Shown piece after piece: positions 1-11,629 of a stretch of 64,000 nt of DNA. This DNA comes from Peromyscus leucopus (taxonomy: Eukaryota; Chordata; Mammalia; Rodentia; Cricetidae), in NCBI RefSeq assembly GCF_004664715.2, contig NC_051069.1, positions 72,066,647 to 72,130,646 on the forward strand, given 5' to 3'. Positions within the stretch are counted from its first letter, which is position 1. Each line of letters begins with the position of its first letter. Below the pieces are notes generated by a model that worked only from the letters and a program-made list of their open reading frames with translations, ran no database searches and was not told the DNA's origin. The position numbers and the translations under genes are program-made.

Positions 1-24
1 CTCTGTGCTTCTAGATAATTTTTT

Positions 25-190
25 TAATGATTTATTTATTTTTATTTTATATACATTGGTGTTTTCCTGTCTGCATGTCTGTATGAGGGTGTCAGATTCT
101 CTGGAACTTGAACTACAGTTGTGAGCTGCCTTGTGGGTGCAGGGAATTGAACCCAGGTCCTATGGAAGAGCAGTCAGTGCTCTTAGCCCC
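25..190 (-). mobile_element. B2-class SINE, 5' truncated
   Basis: The minus strand reads gactgctcttccataggacc...caattccctgcacccacaag...aaataaaaataaataaatca, the B2 body and tail. The 5' head is lost after ctcttagccc. Confidence 0.75.
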
Positions 191-284
191 TGAATAAACT
201 TTGTAAGTCTCTATAGTCATAAAACATTCAGGTATAGTACAATTGTTGGCTTTTTCTTCTGACTATATTTGTTTTCTTTCTGTA

Positions 285-655
285 CCTATGACAGACACCA
301 TCCATGACCAAAAGCATCTTAGGAGTATTTATTTGGCTTACACTTGCTGGGCATGGTCCCTCATTGAGGGAAGTCATAACCAGAACTCAAGTAGGAACTC
401 GGGGCAGAAACCATAGAACACTGCTTGCTGTCTTACTTACTCGCTCATGTTTAGCTATATTCCTTATATCCCAGGATCACATGCCTAGGGAATGTTTCTG
501 CCCACAATGGGCTGAGTCCTCTTACATCAGTTAATAATCAAGACAATCTCCACCCTCATGTCAGTCTGATCTGGGCAATTTTCAGTTAAGACTCCCTTCT
601 CAGGTGACTGTGGGCTGTTTCAAATTTGACAGTGAAAGCTAACACTATACTAGGA
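285..655 (-). mobile_element. MaLR-type (ORR1/MT-like) LTR, old
   Basis: Contains diverged versions of the MaLR LTR phrases accatgaccaaaagcat, tttatttggcttacact, cccacaatgggctg and caggtgactgtgggctg in the order seen in the cleaner copy at 7844-8260. Confidence 0.6.
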
Positions 656-1232
656 ATTTGTTTTTGTTTTTGTTTTTTGGACAGTCCCTGAACTTTGGAT
701 TTCTGCATCTTCATTGTGTACACAATTCAAAATATACAATAGCCAATAATTTGTGGCATTTTCCTTAAGTTAATTCTATTAACTAGACTATGGTCACTTC
801 TGGAGGTATATTAAGGTGCTCTCAACAATGATTCTAGTTTTTCATAATTCCATAAGACTAACGTTGGCATATGGAAACCATTGATAGTTTTCCTGTTGAG
901 AGAAGAAAACAAAAGGTAGGTTGCATTTAAATGAAACACCAGAAAATCATGTGACATTTAGATATCAGCTTTGCCCTTTTCCAAGTCTTTATAACAGTAT
1001 TAGTTGAATATAAAATGAAGAAATGATATGACTTATAAAAGGTCACAGAATACAAAACAAGCCTAATTTAAATTAACGAACATACATTTTTCTCCTTCAT
1101 ATTCTTTCTTGCCACTTGACTTTATTATGCCTTTTATAGTATAATTTTCTTCAATATCTTTTAGGCACAAAGTGCAGAAGAGGGTCTGAGTCATTTCAAC
1201 TACAACTTTGGCAGTTCCACCTTAAAATGGGA
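656..1232. other. Intergenic, nothing recognised
   Basis: AT-rich unique sequence; no convincing exon, RNA gene or repeat seen. Confidence 0.5.
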
Positions 1233-1480
1233 ACTATGGGCTGGAGCAATGGCTCAGAGGTTGAGAGCACTTGGTGCTCTTGTAAGTTCTCTTACAGGAA
1301 AACTATCAGTGGTTACATATGCCACTGTCCAGTTCCCAGTGCCCATGTAAGGTGGCTCACAACTATCTGTAACTCTGGTTCCAGAGGTTCTGCTGTCCTT
1401 TTCTGGCCTATGTGCATGAAGTGCATATGCATATCTGCAGACAAAACACACATACATATAAAGTAAAAATGGACACATCT
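1233..1480 (+). mobile_element. B2-class SINE
   Basis: Starts gggctggagcaatggctcag, has agttcccagtgcccatgtaa and ends in a CA/TA-rich tail. About 50 bp in the middle are diverged or inserted. Confidence 0.75.
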
Positions 1481-1524
1481 TTTTATCAGCTCTTTGAGAA
1501 TTTTGTACAATATACTTTTATCAT

Positions 1525-1910
1525 TGTAGTGCAAATTCCAATTGGTCATAATAAAAACCCAGAGTCAGATATAGGGGTAAATGCGGAAAGATCAGAAAGA
1601 CAAAAGAGCAAGCCACAGCTACTTCTCACCTCACCAACTCCTCAGCCTGAAAGGGGCAGAGCTCTTGCCTCTGCCGGCCTCATATTCCTCTCTCTGCCCA
1701 GCCCTATCACTTCCTGTTTCCTCCTCCCTAGTGCTGGGATTAAAAGCGTGTGCCTCCCAAGTACTGAGATCAAAGGCTTGAGATCCCAAGTGCTGGGATT
1801 AAAGATGTGTGCCACCACTGCCTGGCCTCTATGGTTAACTAGTGGCTAGCTCTGCACTCTAATCTCCAAGCAAGCTTTATTTGTTAGAACATAAGCAAAA
1901 TATCACCACA
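1525..1910 (-). mobile_element. B1-bearing solo LTR (cricetid ERV-type)
   Basis: Bounded by TGTAGT...CCACA with flanking tatcat/gatcat (5 of 6). Contains three tandem B1-head-like monomers (agtgctgggattaaa and variants). The same LTR group recurs at 5883-6215 and 39836-40488. Encodes nothing. Confidence 0.75.
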
Positions 1911-2316
1911 GATCATATTCACCCTCCCTCCCCCAACTTTTCCCAAAGACATACCCCTTCTCTTCCCACTAACTTTGTGTCCCCCCATTAATGTGAATTT
2001 CTGCTACCTAAAAATTCTTGGATGTATGTTTTTTCTAAGCATGGTTGATTTACTGACCCTTCCTTCCACAGTAATTGATATTTGCCAATTAGAACTTTGT
2101 GTCCATCTCTCCTCTCTAGCCTGGGATTTGTTCTGACTTGGGCTAACACAGGTCTTGCATGTTTTGTCTTAACACTGTAAATCCATATGTTCGTCTGCCT
2201 GGCTGTGTCCAGAGATCATTTTTCCCTATAGTCATCCACTACCCCTGGCTATTATGCTTTTTCCAATTCCTCTTCTGCAATAATCCCTGGGCCTTTGGAG
2301 ATGAGGGAATGGTATA
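1911..2316. other. Intergenic, pyrimidine-rich, nothing recognised
   Basis: C/T-rich unique sequence between two LTRs. Confidence 0.5.
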
Positions 2317-2708
2317 TGTCTTAGTTAAGGTTTCTGTTGCTGTGAAAAGGCACCATGACCATAACAACTCATATCAAGAAAAACGTTTAATTGGGGCTGG
2401 CTTACACTTTCAGAGGTTTAGTCCATTATCAGCATGACATGGGCAGCCTTCAGGCAGACATGATACTGGAGTAGTAGCTAAGATTTCTACATCTCGATCC
2501 ACAGGCAGCAGGAAGTAAACTGTGTCCCACACTGGGCATAGCTTGAGCATATGAGACCTCAAAGCCCGCCCCCAAAGTGATACACTTTCTCCAATAAGGC
2601 CACACATACTTCAACAAGACCACACCTCCTAATAGTGCCATTTGCTATGGGCCAAGCATGGGTCAAACACATGGGTCTATGGGAGCAATACTTATTTAAA
2701 CTACCACA
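2317..2708 (-). mobile_element. MaLR-type solo LTR with intact target-site duplication
   Basis: 392 bp from TGTCTTAG to CTACCACA. The 5-bp duplication gtata lies at 2312-2316 and 2709-2713. Internal phrases caaagcccgcccccaaagtg and ggccacacatacttcaac are characteristic of rodent MaLR LTRs. Confidence 0.85.
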
Positions 2709-2713
2709 GTATA

Positions 2714-5400
2714 TATGTTCCTTTGAAAGCTGAACATTCTACAGTCTCTTTTTGTCTGTATTAGCCAGCTGATCATTAGCTACTGTAAACAGCAACATCT
2801 CTGATGAAGGTGGAGAGATATCTATGGGTATAATGATAATTCAATAGGAGTTGGTTAAGTACTACGTCCAGTTAGCAGGATAATAATAGTAAGTCTCTCA
2901 ATTACTGAAAAAAAATAGCCAAATGAATAGAAATACATGAACTATGAACCAAAGGCTGAGGGGCTCCCAGCTGGACCAGGCCCTCTGAATAGGTGAGACA
3001 GTTGATTGGCTTGATCAGTTTGGGAGGCATCTAGGCAGTGGGACCAAGTCCTGTGCTCAATGCATGAATTGGCTGTTTGAAACCAGGAACTTATGCAGGG
3101 ACACTTGGCTTAGTCTGGGAGGAAGGGACTGGACCTCCCTGGACTGAGTCTACCAAGTTGATCACAGTCCTCGGGGGAGGACTTGTCCTGGAGGAGGTGG
3201 GAATGGAGGGTGGGCTGGGGGTAAGGGGAGGGCGTGGGAGGGGGGAGAATAGGGGAACCCATGGCTGATATGTAGAACTGAATGGTATTGTAAAATAAAA
3301 AATATATATCACAAAAAAAAAAAAAAAATAGTAAGTCTCTCCTAGGGCTTGTGATCTGTATAGTTACAGATTCTTGGCAAATAATGGCTCTAGGTATGAA
3401 GTTTATCTTGTTGAGTGGGACTTGAATCCAATCAGAAAACAATGGGTTACTCCCACAACATGTGTACCATTATTACACCAGTGGGTATGTCTTACCATTA
3501 TTGTAGCTCGCAGGGTTCACAGCTGGGTTAAGAGTGATGGTTAATTTCCCCCTCCAGTAGTATGAATAGCACCTTCAAGCACTGTAAAAGCTAGCCAGTA
3601 GAGACAAAGTTTTCAAGTTAAGGCCAGCTTGGTTTCTCTATGTCCAGTAACTCAAGTATGTGGTGTCTTCAGCAATTGAGTCTAACCATCAAGTTATGGT
3701 AGGTAACCAAGATCATTAGCAATTGTAATGTTTGGGGGTCTTTGGGAACTCGATGTCCAATGATTCCAAAGGAAGTAACCCATTCCTATGACTGGGCTTT
3801 TTAATTTGTTAGCCTATAGTGTCTAGTTGTTGCCCCTATAATGAACGATAACTCCTTTTTAACTCTATCCATGTACATAGATATATTTTAGGAAGCTTTT
3901 ACAGTAATAGACTTCCTTATGACTTTTTGCAAAGGTTTTTAGTGTTTTCTATCCCATCTAGTTTCTCTCTTCTATCATGCCCTCTTGTCATCCCCTCTCC
4001 CAATTTATCACTTCTTGTTCCACGATTCCCTTTTAACCTTTTATACCAGTGTATTCTATTTTTTCCTCCCCTGAAAGACTCTTCCATGGGCCCTTAGTAA
4101 TTTCCTGACCTCTTACATTACATTACCTCTTCCTTACATTCCAAATGTAACACACATGTCTAAAGATTCAAAGCTCGCCTCCACAAATGAGAGAAACTGT
4201 GATATTTGTCTTTCTGAGTCTGGGTTACCACACTCTTTCCAGCTCCATCCATTTAGCTGAGCACTTCATACTTTCTTTTTCTTAATAGCTGAATAATATT
4301 CTAATGTGTAAATATATCTACATTTTCATGACCCATTCATCAGTTGAAGGCCTGCTAAACTATTTCTATTTCCTGGAATAAGGATAAACAGGCATCTCTA
4401 TGGTAGGATATAGGGTCTTTAGAGCATATGCCCAATAGTGGTATAGATGGGTAATGTGGCAGATCTATTTTCAGCTTTTTGAGGCACCTCCACACTGATT
4501 TCCATAGTAGCTGAAAAAGTTTGCACTCCCACCAACAGTGAATAAGTGTTCCCCTTTCTCTACATCAATAGGATGCAGAGAATCCCCATTCAATAGGAGT
4601 TGCTAGCATTTGTAGTTGCTTGGTTTTTGTGTTGTTTTGTTTTATTTTTATTATTTTGTCCTTAGCCATTCTGACTGAGGTAAGGTGAAATCTAAAAGTA
4701 ATTTTAATTTACATTTTCCTGTTAACTAAAGGCGTTGAACATTTAAAAAAATGTTCTTGGCCATTTGTATTTCATTATTAAGAACTTTATTAGTTCCATG
4801 TCCTAGCTTTTAGTTGGAGTGTTTGCTTACTTGATATCTAATTTTTTGTTGTTCTTTATATATTCTATATACTAGCTCTCTGTCAGATATGTAACTAGTA
4901 GATTTTTCCCCCATTCTATAGGTTCCCTCTATATTCAAGTGATAGTGTCCTTCGTTGTCCAAGTACCACTTAGTTTCATGAGGTTCCATTTATTAATTGT
5001 TGGGTTTAATGCCTGTGCTAATGGGGTCTGCTTAGAAAGTCTTTTCCTGTGCCAATGAGTTTAAGTGTATTCTCTACTTTCTCCTCTATCAAATTCAAGA
5101 TATTTGATCTTATGTTAAAGTTCTTGATCCATTAAGAGTTGAGTTTTGTTCAGGCAGAGAGAAGTATTACGTTTCATTCTTCTACAAATAGCTATCCACG
5201 TCAACCAACACCATTTGTTGAAGATGCTGTCTTTTCTCCAAATGTGTATTGTTGGCTTCATTGTAAGAAATTGGGTGGGCTGTAGAAATGTGGATTTATA
5301 TGGGAATTAAATCTGTTTTTATGCCAGTGCCATGCTGCTTTCACTACTGCACCTCTGTAGTATATCTTAAAATCTAGGATGCTAAATAATTTGTCAAAAC
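2714..5400 (-). mobile_element. Old L1 (Lx-like) 3' portion, interrupted
   Basis: On the minus strand this is the 3' UTR and the 3' end of ORF2 of a rodent L1. Diverged phrases include the reverse complements of aatattccattgtgtaaat, ttccaaagtggctgtac and catttgttgaagatgct. It is broken by many stops and by the L1 tail inserted at 2900-3326. Non-functional. Confidence 0.75.
2900..3326 (+). mobile_element. 5'-truncated L1 3' end inserted in an older L1
   Basis: 427 bp of L1 3' UTR with a G-rich polypurine tract (about 3170-3255) and an A tail. Flanked by the 15-bp duplication aatagtaagtctctc at 2885-2899 and 3327-3341, showing target-primed insertion. Confidence 0.88.
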
Positions 5401-5882
5401 CCATATCCTCTTTTCCACATGTCAACCAGCACTGAGATAATTCTGCTATGCTTAGTTAAAGGGTAGGTGAGCAGAATCATCAAAAGAGAATAGTTCATCA
5501 TGAAGCAGTCAACATGTCCTCTGCATAAGGTTTATCAGGGAATAACAAAAGACAACTAAGAAATCTGGAGAAAAATTTGATATTCAAACTTTCAAAATGG
5601 TTTTGACAAGACTTTCAGAGACTATTTAAACCATTATGAACCAGCCTGGTGATGTCATGATCTGCTGAATATAAGGAGTCTCTACCTTGTGTTCTGCCAG
5701 ACCCTTCCCTCCATGAGGGACTGGCTGGGTGTTCTGCAACCAGGAGGCAAAATAAACCAGAGGGAGGACAGGGAAGTAGAAAAAGAAGATGAAGAAGGAG
5801 GAGGAGTAGGAGGAAGAAGAGGAGGAGGAGGTGAAGAAGAGAGTGTAGCGAGAAACAGAAAAGATTTGAAGAGTTAAAATAT
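5401..5882. other. Intergenic; GA-rich low-complexity tract 5768-5850
   Basis: Unique sequence ending in a gaa/gga-rich tract. The open frame over the tract (E, G and R runs) is low complexity and not a gene. Confidence 0.6.
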
Positions 5883-6215
5883 TATATGATATTTTGCTTG
5901 TGTTCTCACAAATAAAGCTTGCCTGGAGGTCAAAGTGTGGAGCTAGCCTCTAGTTAACCATAGAGGCCAGGCAGTGGTGGCTTACACCTTTGATCCCAGC
6001 ACTTGGGAGGCTCACACCTTTAATCTCAGTACAATCAGGAGGTAGAGACAGAACTATAAGGTAGGTGGAGACAAGATCTCGGCCCCATTCAGTCTGAGGA
6101 TTCATAGAGGTAAGAGGCCTCTAATGGCTGCTGCTCTGCTTCTCTGATCTTTCAGCTTTAACCCAATATCTGACTCCTGGCTTTTATTAATAAGACTAAT
6201 TAGGATCACACTTCA
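5883..6215 (+). mobile_element. B1-bearing solo LTR, same group as 1525-1910
   Basis: Opposite orientation to 1525-1910; shares caaataaagcttgcctggag near the 5' end, agttaaccatagaggccagg, B1-like cctttgatcccagcacttgg and the 3' segment atatctgactcctggctttt. Termini are eroded. Confidence 0.72.
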
Positions 6216-6940
6216 TAAAGTAACATCGACAAGAGACAAGAATCATATCAGTGGCCTTAGGGGATTTAACCTCACTTAGCATTACTTTCCGACAAATAAT
6301 ATAAGAATAGAGATGTTTACCTAACTTATAAGGCCATCATGAGGCCTGAATTAGATAATACTATTTATAATAAAAAGCTAAAATTATTTACTTAAATACA
6401 GTGCTGAGCATTGAGAATGGTCAGACACTATTAAAATGTTTAATAAATGCCATCTTACTTCATCTTCACAAGACCCCATGATGAACATGCTGTTATTATA
6501 GAATGATAAAGTACCTTGTCCTGTGTCAAGCTAGTAACTTGGAAAGCCGAGAATCAAACCTTGAAGACTCCAGAGCCTCTACTTGGCCATTCAGTCTCCT
6601 GACTCCTGTGTTAGGAGAATGTGCAAATCTTGCTCTCTGTGTGCAGCACTAGCCACATAGATGCTAGCTCTTACTGTTTTCACCGTGTCGTCTGAAGAAG
6701 CCAAGTGTCACCTGTTGGCTGAGGACCTGTCTCATATTGCATTTGTCTGCTTTACTTTCACCTAATCAACACCTCTCTAATCAACACCAAGGATGGCTAA
6801 CCAGTCTAGTCATTTCTTCAACAATTAGCTTCGTTTGGCATTATAATGGTCATTCACACAAAAAGATTGGATATTCTTAGGGGTCTACATGATCTGACAA
6901 TTTTCCAGCTTTTATAACACCATTCTACTATGATTTCTCT
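6216..6940. other. Intergenic, nothing recognised
   Basis: Unique AT-rich sequence, no supported feature. Confidence 0.5.
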
Positions 6941-7379
6941 CCAATCAAACTGGGATTTTTTTCTCTATTTTATTTTATATTAAGGAACTTTACATACAAA
7001 GTAAAAATATACACTTAATAAAAGTATAATTTGCTGAATACTTATCTATGTATATACCCACACAAACTACCACACAAATAAAATCATAGAAGACTGACAT
7101 CACCCATAGAAAGTTCCCCCATTTTCTTTCCAAGAAAATTACTTTTCTAAACTTTATCTGATGGATTTTTTTTGCTTGTTCTTGATTTTTTAGATAAATG
7201 AATCATAGAGTCAAATATTCTTCCATGCTTGGCTTCTTTCCCCAGCTGTGCCATTCTAAGATTCATTCATATTGTTGGATGTTCCATAGTTTGTAGCTAC
7301 ATATTGTTTCATAGTATTTCACCGTATGACTATTCTATAGTGTAGTTTTGCATTTACCTGTAGGGAGATATTGCTTTTC

Positions 7380-7566
7380 TTTTCTTTCTTTCTTTCTTTC
7401 TTTTTTTTTTTTTTTGGTTTTTCGAGACAGGGTTTCTCTGTGTAGCTTTGCTCCTTTCCTGGAGCTCACTTGGTAGCCCAGACTGGCCTCGAACTCACAG
7501 CGATCCGCCTGGCTCTGCCTCCTGAGTGCTGGGATTAAAGGCATGCGCCACTACCGCCCGGCTGCT
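7380..7566 (-). mobile_element. B1 SINE with TTTC-rich tail
   Basis: Minus-strand B1 from the right end (gccgggcggtagtggcgc) to a T/C tail, flanked by ttgcttttc at 7371-7379 and 7567-7575. Confidence 0.93.
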
Positions 7567-7843
7567 TTGCTTTTCATTGGCGGCAACTAGGAATAATATG
7601 GCTATTGTTCATGGCCATAATCATATGACCATTTACTATGTACAAGTATTTTAGGTTTATATATCAGGACAAAAATGAATGGATTCAAGGTTGAACATAT
7701 TTTTGGTATTTGTAGATAATCCCAAATATTTTCATAGTGATTACACCACTGTTATCAAAAATTTATGAGTTCCCAATTGTTTCACATCTTTATTGAAAAA
7801 TTTAAAATGGTCAGAGTTTAATTTTAGCAATACTGTTGGATGG

Positions 7844-8260
7844 TGTATTAGTTAGGGTTACCCTTGCCATGATAAAACACCGTGACAAAAAGCAACTTGA
7901 GGAGGAAAGGGTTTATTCGGCTGATACTTCCACATCATTGTTCATCACCAAAGGAGGTCAGGACAGGAATTCAAGCATGGCAGGAACCTGGAGGCAGGAG
8001 CTGTTGCAGAAGCCATGGAGGGGTGCTGCTTACTGGCTTGCTCCTTCGGGCTTGCTCAGCTTGCTTTCTTCTAGAGCCCAGGACCACCACCCTCAGAGTA
8101 GTGGCAACACCCACAATGGGCTGGGCTCTCCCAATCAATCACTAGTTAAGAAAATGTTCCACCGGCTTGTCCAATCTTCTGGAGGCATTTTCTCAATCAG
8201 GATTCCCTCCTCACAGATGACTCTAGCTTGTGTCAAGCTGACATGAAACTAGCCAACACA
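7844..8260 (-). mobile_element. MaLR-type solo LTR, 5-bp duplication gatgg
   Basis: 417 bp, TGTATTAG to CCAACACA, with gatgg at 7839-7843 and 8261-8265. Includes accgtgacaaaaagcaactt, tggaggcaggagctgttgca and cacaatgggctgggctctcc. Confidence 0.9.
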
Positions 8261-8934
8261 GATGGGTAGTGGATTTTTATTATAGTTCTAATTTGCATTC
8301 CCTCATGAGGCATTTCCTGAGTCAATTCTGAATATATATATGAATGTAAGTCCAACCTGACATCCAGTTTCTTGAAAAGCAATTTAGTTTCTGCTATTTT
8401 CACCTTGGCTGGAAGCCTAAGTCCATTCTTCAAGTTTTAAAACATCTATCTTACCCAAATCTGAACAATTTATCTCTCTTATGCTGTATTTAAAGTTGCT
8501 TAGTAATTTTAATACCTCAAACCTTTGACACACTAAAACAAACAAACAAACAAATAATAAAGTAACTTCTCTCAAGGAGGGTAGACACTAGCTTTCTACT
8601 GCTTTATTTAGCTCATTTTCACTGATCAGCTTCATAAAAGGTCTTCAGTGTAAGCTGTTGGGATCAATTTGACAGTAAGACTTTGTGTGATGAATGCATT
8701 CCCTAATTTAAAAAAAAAAATAATCCAAGCAAAAGCCTTAACCACTCTACCCAATTCTTCTTCACCACTGCACCATTCTGGGCAGGAAGCTTGGAAACCA
8801 GCCATATTCTCCTTCAAGGCCATTTTTCCCATCCTAGTGAGTTGGAATGTCATAATGACATGTTTGGTTTTTTTTTAAACTATTCAAAAAAAGGAAAAGT
8901 AGAAACTCTTCTATATAGACTTGTGAAAAGCGTG

Positions 8935-8940
8935 CATGCA

Positions 8941-8980
<40 letters not shown>

Positions 8981-9003
8981 TGTGTGTGTGTGTGTGTGTG
9001 TGT
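8935..9003. repeat. Compound microsatellite (TGCA/TGCG)n then (TG)n
   Basis: About ten TGCG units followed by about twelve TG units; strictly alternating purine-pyrimidine. Confidence 0.97.
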
Positions 9004-9310
9004 ATGTTGAAAACTCAAGAACTAAAATTTGAACATTAGACAAATTCTACATTTAACTTCTTTGAGGTTGTCCATGAGCTCTGCCATCTTTTAGGCTTGA
9101 TCGTCTCCTTTGTGAGTAATGTGTACCCCAGTCATTTACTGCAGGCTGGCAAAGTTCTTCTCTGTGACCTATCTTCCAGTAAGCATTATTCCTATATTCT
9201 GGGTGTTGGATAGACTTCAATGTCAGGAAAAGGCTGAGCCCACAGCAGGTTCATTATACACAGAATACTGCAAAGCAGTTTCTTCAAAAAAAACAAAAAG
9301 TTCCGTGTAA

Positions 9311-9312
<2 letters not shown>

Positions 9313-9358
<46 letters not shown>
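9313..9358. repeat. (TG)n microsatellite
   Basis: About 23 perfect TG units. Confidence 0.97.
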
Positions 9359-9360
<2 letters not shown>

Positions 9361-9966
9361 CTATATGCATGTGTGTATGCATATATACACACATGCAGGA
9401 GTGAAGAGCAGAGGGGGAAATATGTTTATCTCATCAGCCAGGAGGCAAAAGAATAAAAAGAGACCCAGGTACCATTATCTACTTCCCAACACAGTCCCAA
9501 TGACCTAAGGAGCTCTAACCAAACCCCACCTCATAAACATCCACCGATCCCCAAATAGCATCACCTTTGGAGCTGAATACTTAACACAGGAGTCTTTGGA
9601 GGCCATTCAAGATCCCAAGCTATAGAAACACTCAGAGAGGGTTTGTGTTCCAAAGTGCTGGAGTCTTCCATGTAATTGCTTTTCAGAGTAGAGAAACAGA
9701 GCAACCAGACATTGTCAAAGTACTGCAGAATACCACTGAGGGGAAATCAGGAATCCAGACTATCCACGGTACTTTTGGTTTATGTCTTGCCACGTGCCCA
9801 GCCATAGCTGATGGCTTATCACCAGAATAATCCGTCTTTTGGTAGTTTCAAAAGTATGCTTATCCGGTGTTTAGTTTTACTTTTTTCTTATATTAAAAAA
9901 TAAAAACGTACTCAGATGAAGCCTCTCTTTTTAGGCCTATAACATATTTCTAAGAAACTAACATTT

Positions 9967-10125
9967 GGCCAGGCAGTGATGGTGCACGCCTTTAATCTCA
10001 GCACTCGGGAGGCAGAGGCAGGCGGATCTCTGTGAGTTCGAGGCCAGCCTGGGCTACCAAGTGAGTTCCAGGATAGCCAGAACTGTTTCACAGAGAAACC
10101 CTGTCTAGAAAAAACAGGAAAAAAA
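9967..10125 (+). mobile_element. B1 SINE
   Basis: ggccaggcagtgatggtgca ... gaaaccctgtct plus A-rich tail. Confidence 0.92.
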
Positions 10126-10605
10126 GAATAGAAAAGAAAATAAACACATTTTAAAAAGACAAAATTGCTCATTCACACATGTTCAACTTTCAAGGGAAAG
10201 CAACTAGGTGTTGGTTTCCTGGTTGCCTGTACCAAATCATGAAGCCAGCTTGATAAGACTAATTGTGCTTTATACTAAGACTTGGGCAGTTACTCTCCTC
10301 ACAGCAGACTATTTCTTACTTTTTCTCTTTCTAGACAAACAGCACCAGATTTCAGAGTGTATGACAGTCACTTTAAGCATTTAAAAATAATCCACTCTAT
10401 TGAGATTTAATTTAATAAATGGAGTGTTATTATTTATGTCATTAAAAAAAAAATCAAACCAGAGCCTTTAAAACAGCTTATGTTTGTGATAGTGTGTACT
10501 TTGTTTTTCTGAATAGTTTTTCCAAAACAGTATCTTGTTCAGCTTTAAAGAGTGATTTAAGTTCAAGATACGCAGTGTGACTTTTTGCTGTGTGTATATG
10601 AAATG
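10126..10605. other. Intergenic, nothing recognised
   Basis: Unique sequence. Confidence 0.5.
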
Positions 10606-10774
10606 TTTTTTTTTTTTTTTTTTTTTTGGTTTTTCGAGACAGGGTTTCTCTGTGTAGCTTTGCGCCTTTCCTGGAACTCACTTGGTAGCCCAGGCTGGCC
10701 TTGAACTCACAGATATCCGCCTGGCTCTGCCTCCCGAGTGCTGGGATTAAAGGCATGCGCCACCACCGCCCGGC
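10606..10774 (-). mobile_element. Young B1 SINE (cricetid-like)
   Basis: Contains the gctttgcgcctttcctggaa segment and a 23-T tail; flanked by tgaaatg at 10599-10605 and 10775-10781. Confidence 0.94.
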
Positions 10775-10865
10775 TGAAATGATTCTTAAGAAGGGCTAGT
10801 CACCTGTGACCTCAGTCACTGTATTCAAGACTTTTCTCGTTGTTCGGACATAATACTTGACAACA

Positions 10866-10990
10866 GCCGAGTATGGTGGCTTATGTCTGTAATCCTGCCA
10901 CTCAGGAAGCTGAAGCAAGATTGCCAGGAATTTGCGGCCAAAGCAGTCTAGATGGTGAGGACCAGGCAACCCAACTGTACACGGAAAGAC
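10866..10990 (+). mobile_element. Old B1-like SINE
   Basis: Diverged B1 head (gccgagtatggtggcttatg ... ctgtaatcctgccactcagg). Confidence 0.6.
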
Positions 10991-11629
10991 AGGGGGAGCA
11001 GAAGAAAGGATGGAAGGAGAAGAGGGGGAAGGGAGGCAGGACAGCTAAGCACCTTTTGACCCTGGCACATCCTTTGGCTGAGTCTATGCGCCTCACATGC
11101 TCTGTGTTGTGGAAGTTTGTGGGGTAACTCTCCTGAGCCCTTGCTGGTGTCCTCTCTTTCTGAGATGTCTTTGCCTTTTCATCCACCTCCTTTGTTTGAC
11201 ACTTGTGGGATTATTAAATGGTATGCTTTTACTGGAATTATGTTTTCTAGAAAGTTCTTCTGACCTACCTCTTCTTGTGGCCACTGCACCGAGGTGACCA
11301 TTTCTGCCCCAACGTGGTCCCTTGAGCATAGGAATCAGACCTGAATCCCCATGGCTTGTCTCAAGACTTGGCTTGGGCCAGAATCTATAGAAGGTAGCTG
11401 ACCTCAGGAAAGAGACCTCTGGAGCAGACAGATCCTGGTTCCAATCCTGGCTCTGTCACTTTAGGATATGGACAATTTCTTTTCTTACTACTAGCTTGCT
11501 GCTAAGTAAAATTGTCCACTGACTCCATAGATGGAGTTCTAAACTACCAGGATAAATTGACCAGACAGTCATTATCCCGCTACCCTAGGGATAGCAGGGC
11601 AGGAGAGGCTCCTTAATATCTACAACCTG

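Larger units (their letters stand above)
6940..8450 (-). mobile_element. Ancient L1-like sequence carrying two later insertions
   Basis: Diverged matches on the minus strand to the 3' part of old mammalian L1 (bttccatagtttgtag-, ggaataatatggctatt-, tgttggatggtg|atgggtagtgg-type phrases). A B1 (7380-7566) and a MaLR LTR (7844-8260) interrupt it. Confidence 0.5.
8451..9966. other. Intergenic with two microsatellites
   Basis: Mostly unique sequence. Compound (TGCG)n(TG)n at 8935-9003 and (TG)n at 9313-9358. No gene supported. Confidence 0.6.

Noticed and set aside
5689..5877. A 62-residue E/G/R-rich protein
   Set aside because: Translation of a GA-rich low-complexity tract.
8834..9508. Frames with HTHTHT, VCVCVC or ARTHAR runs (also 14231-14511, 43918-44154 and 46400-46630)
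   Set aside because: Translated dinucleotide microsatellites.
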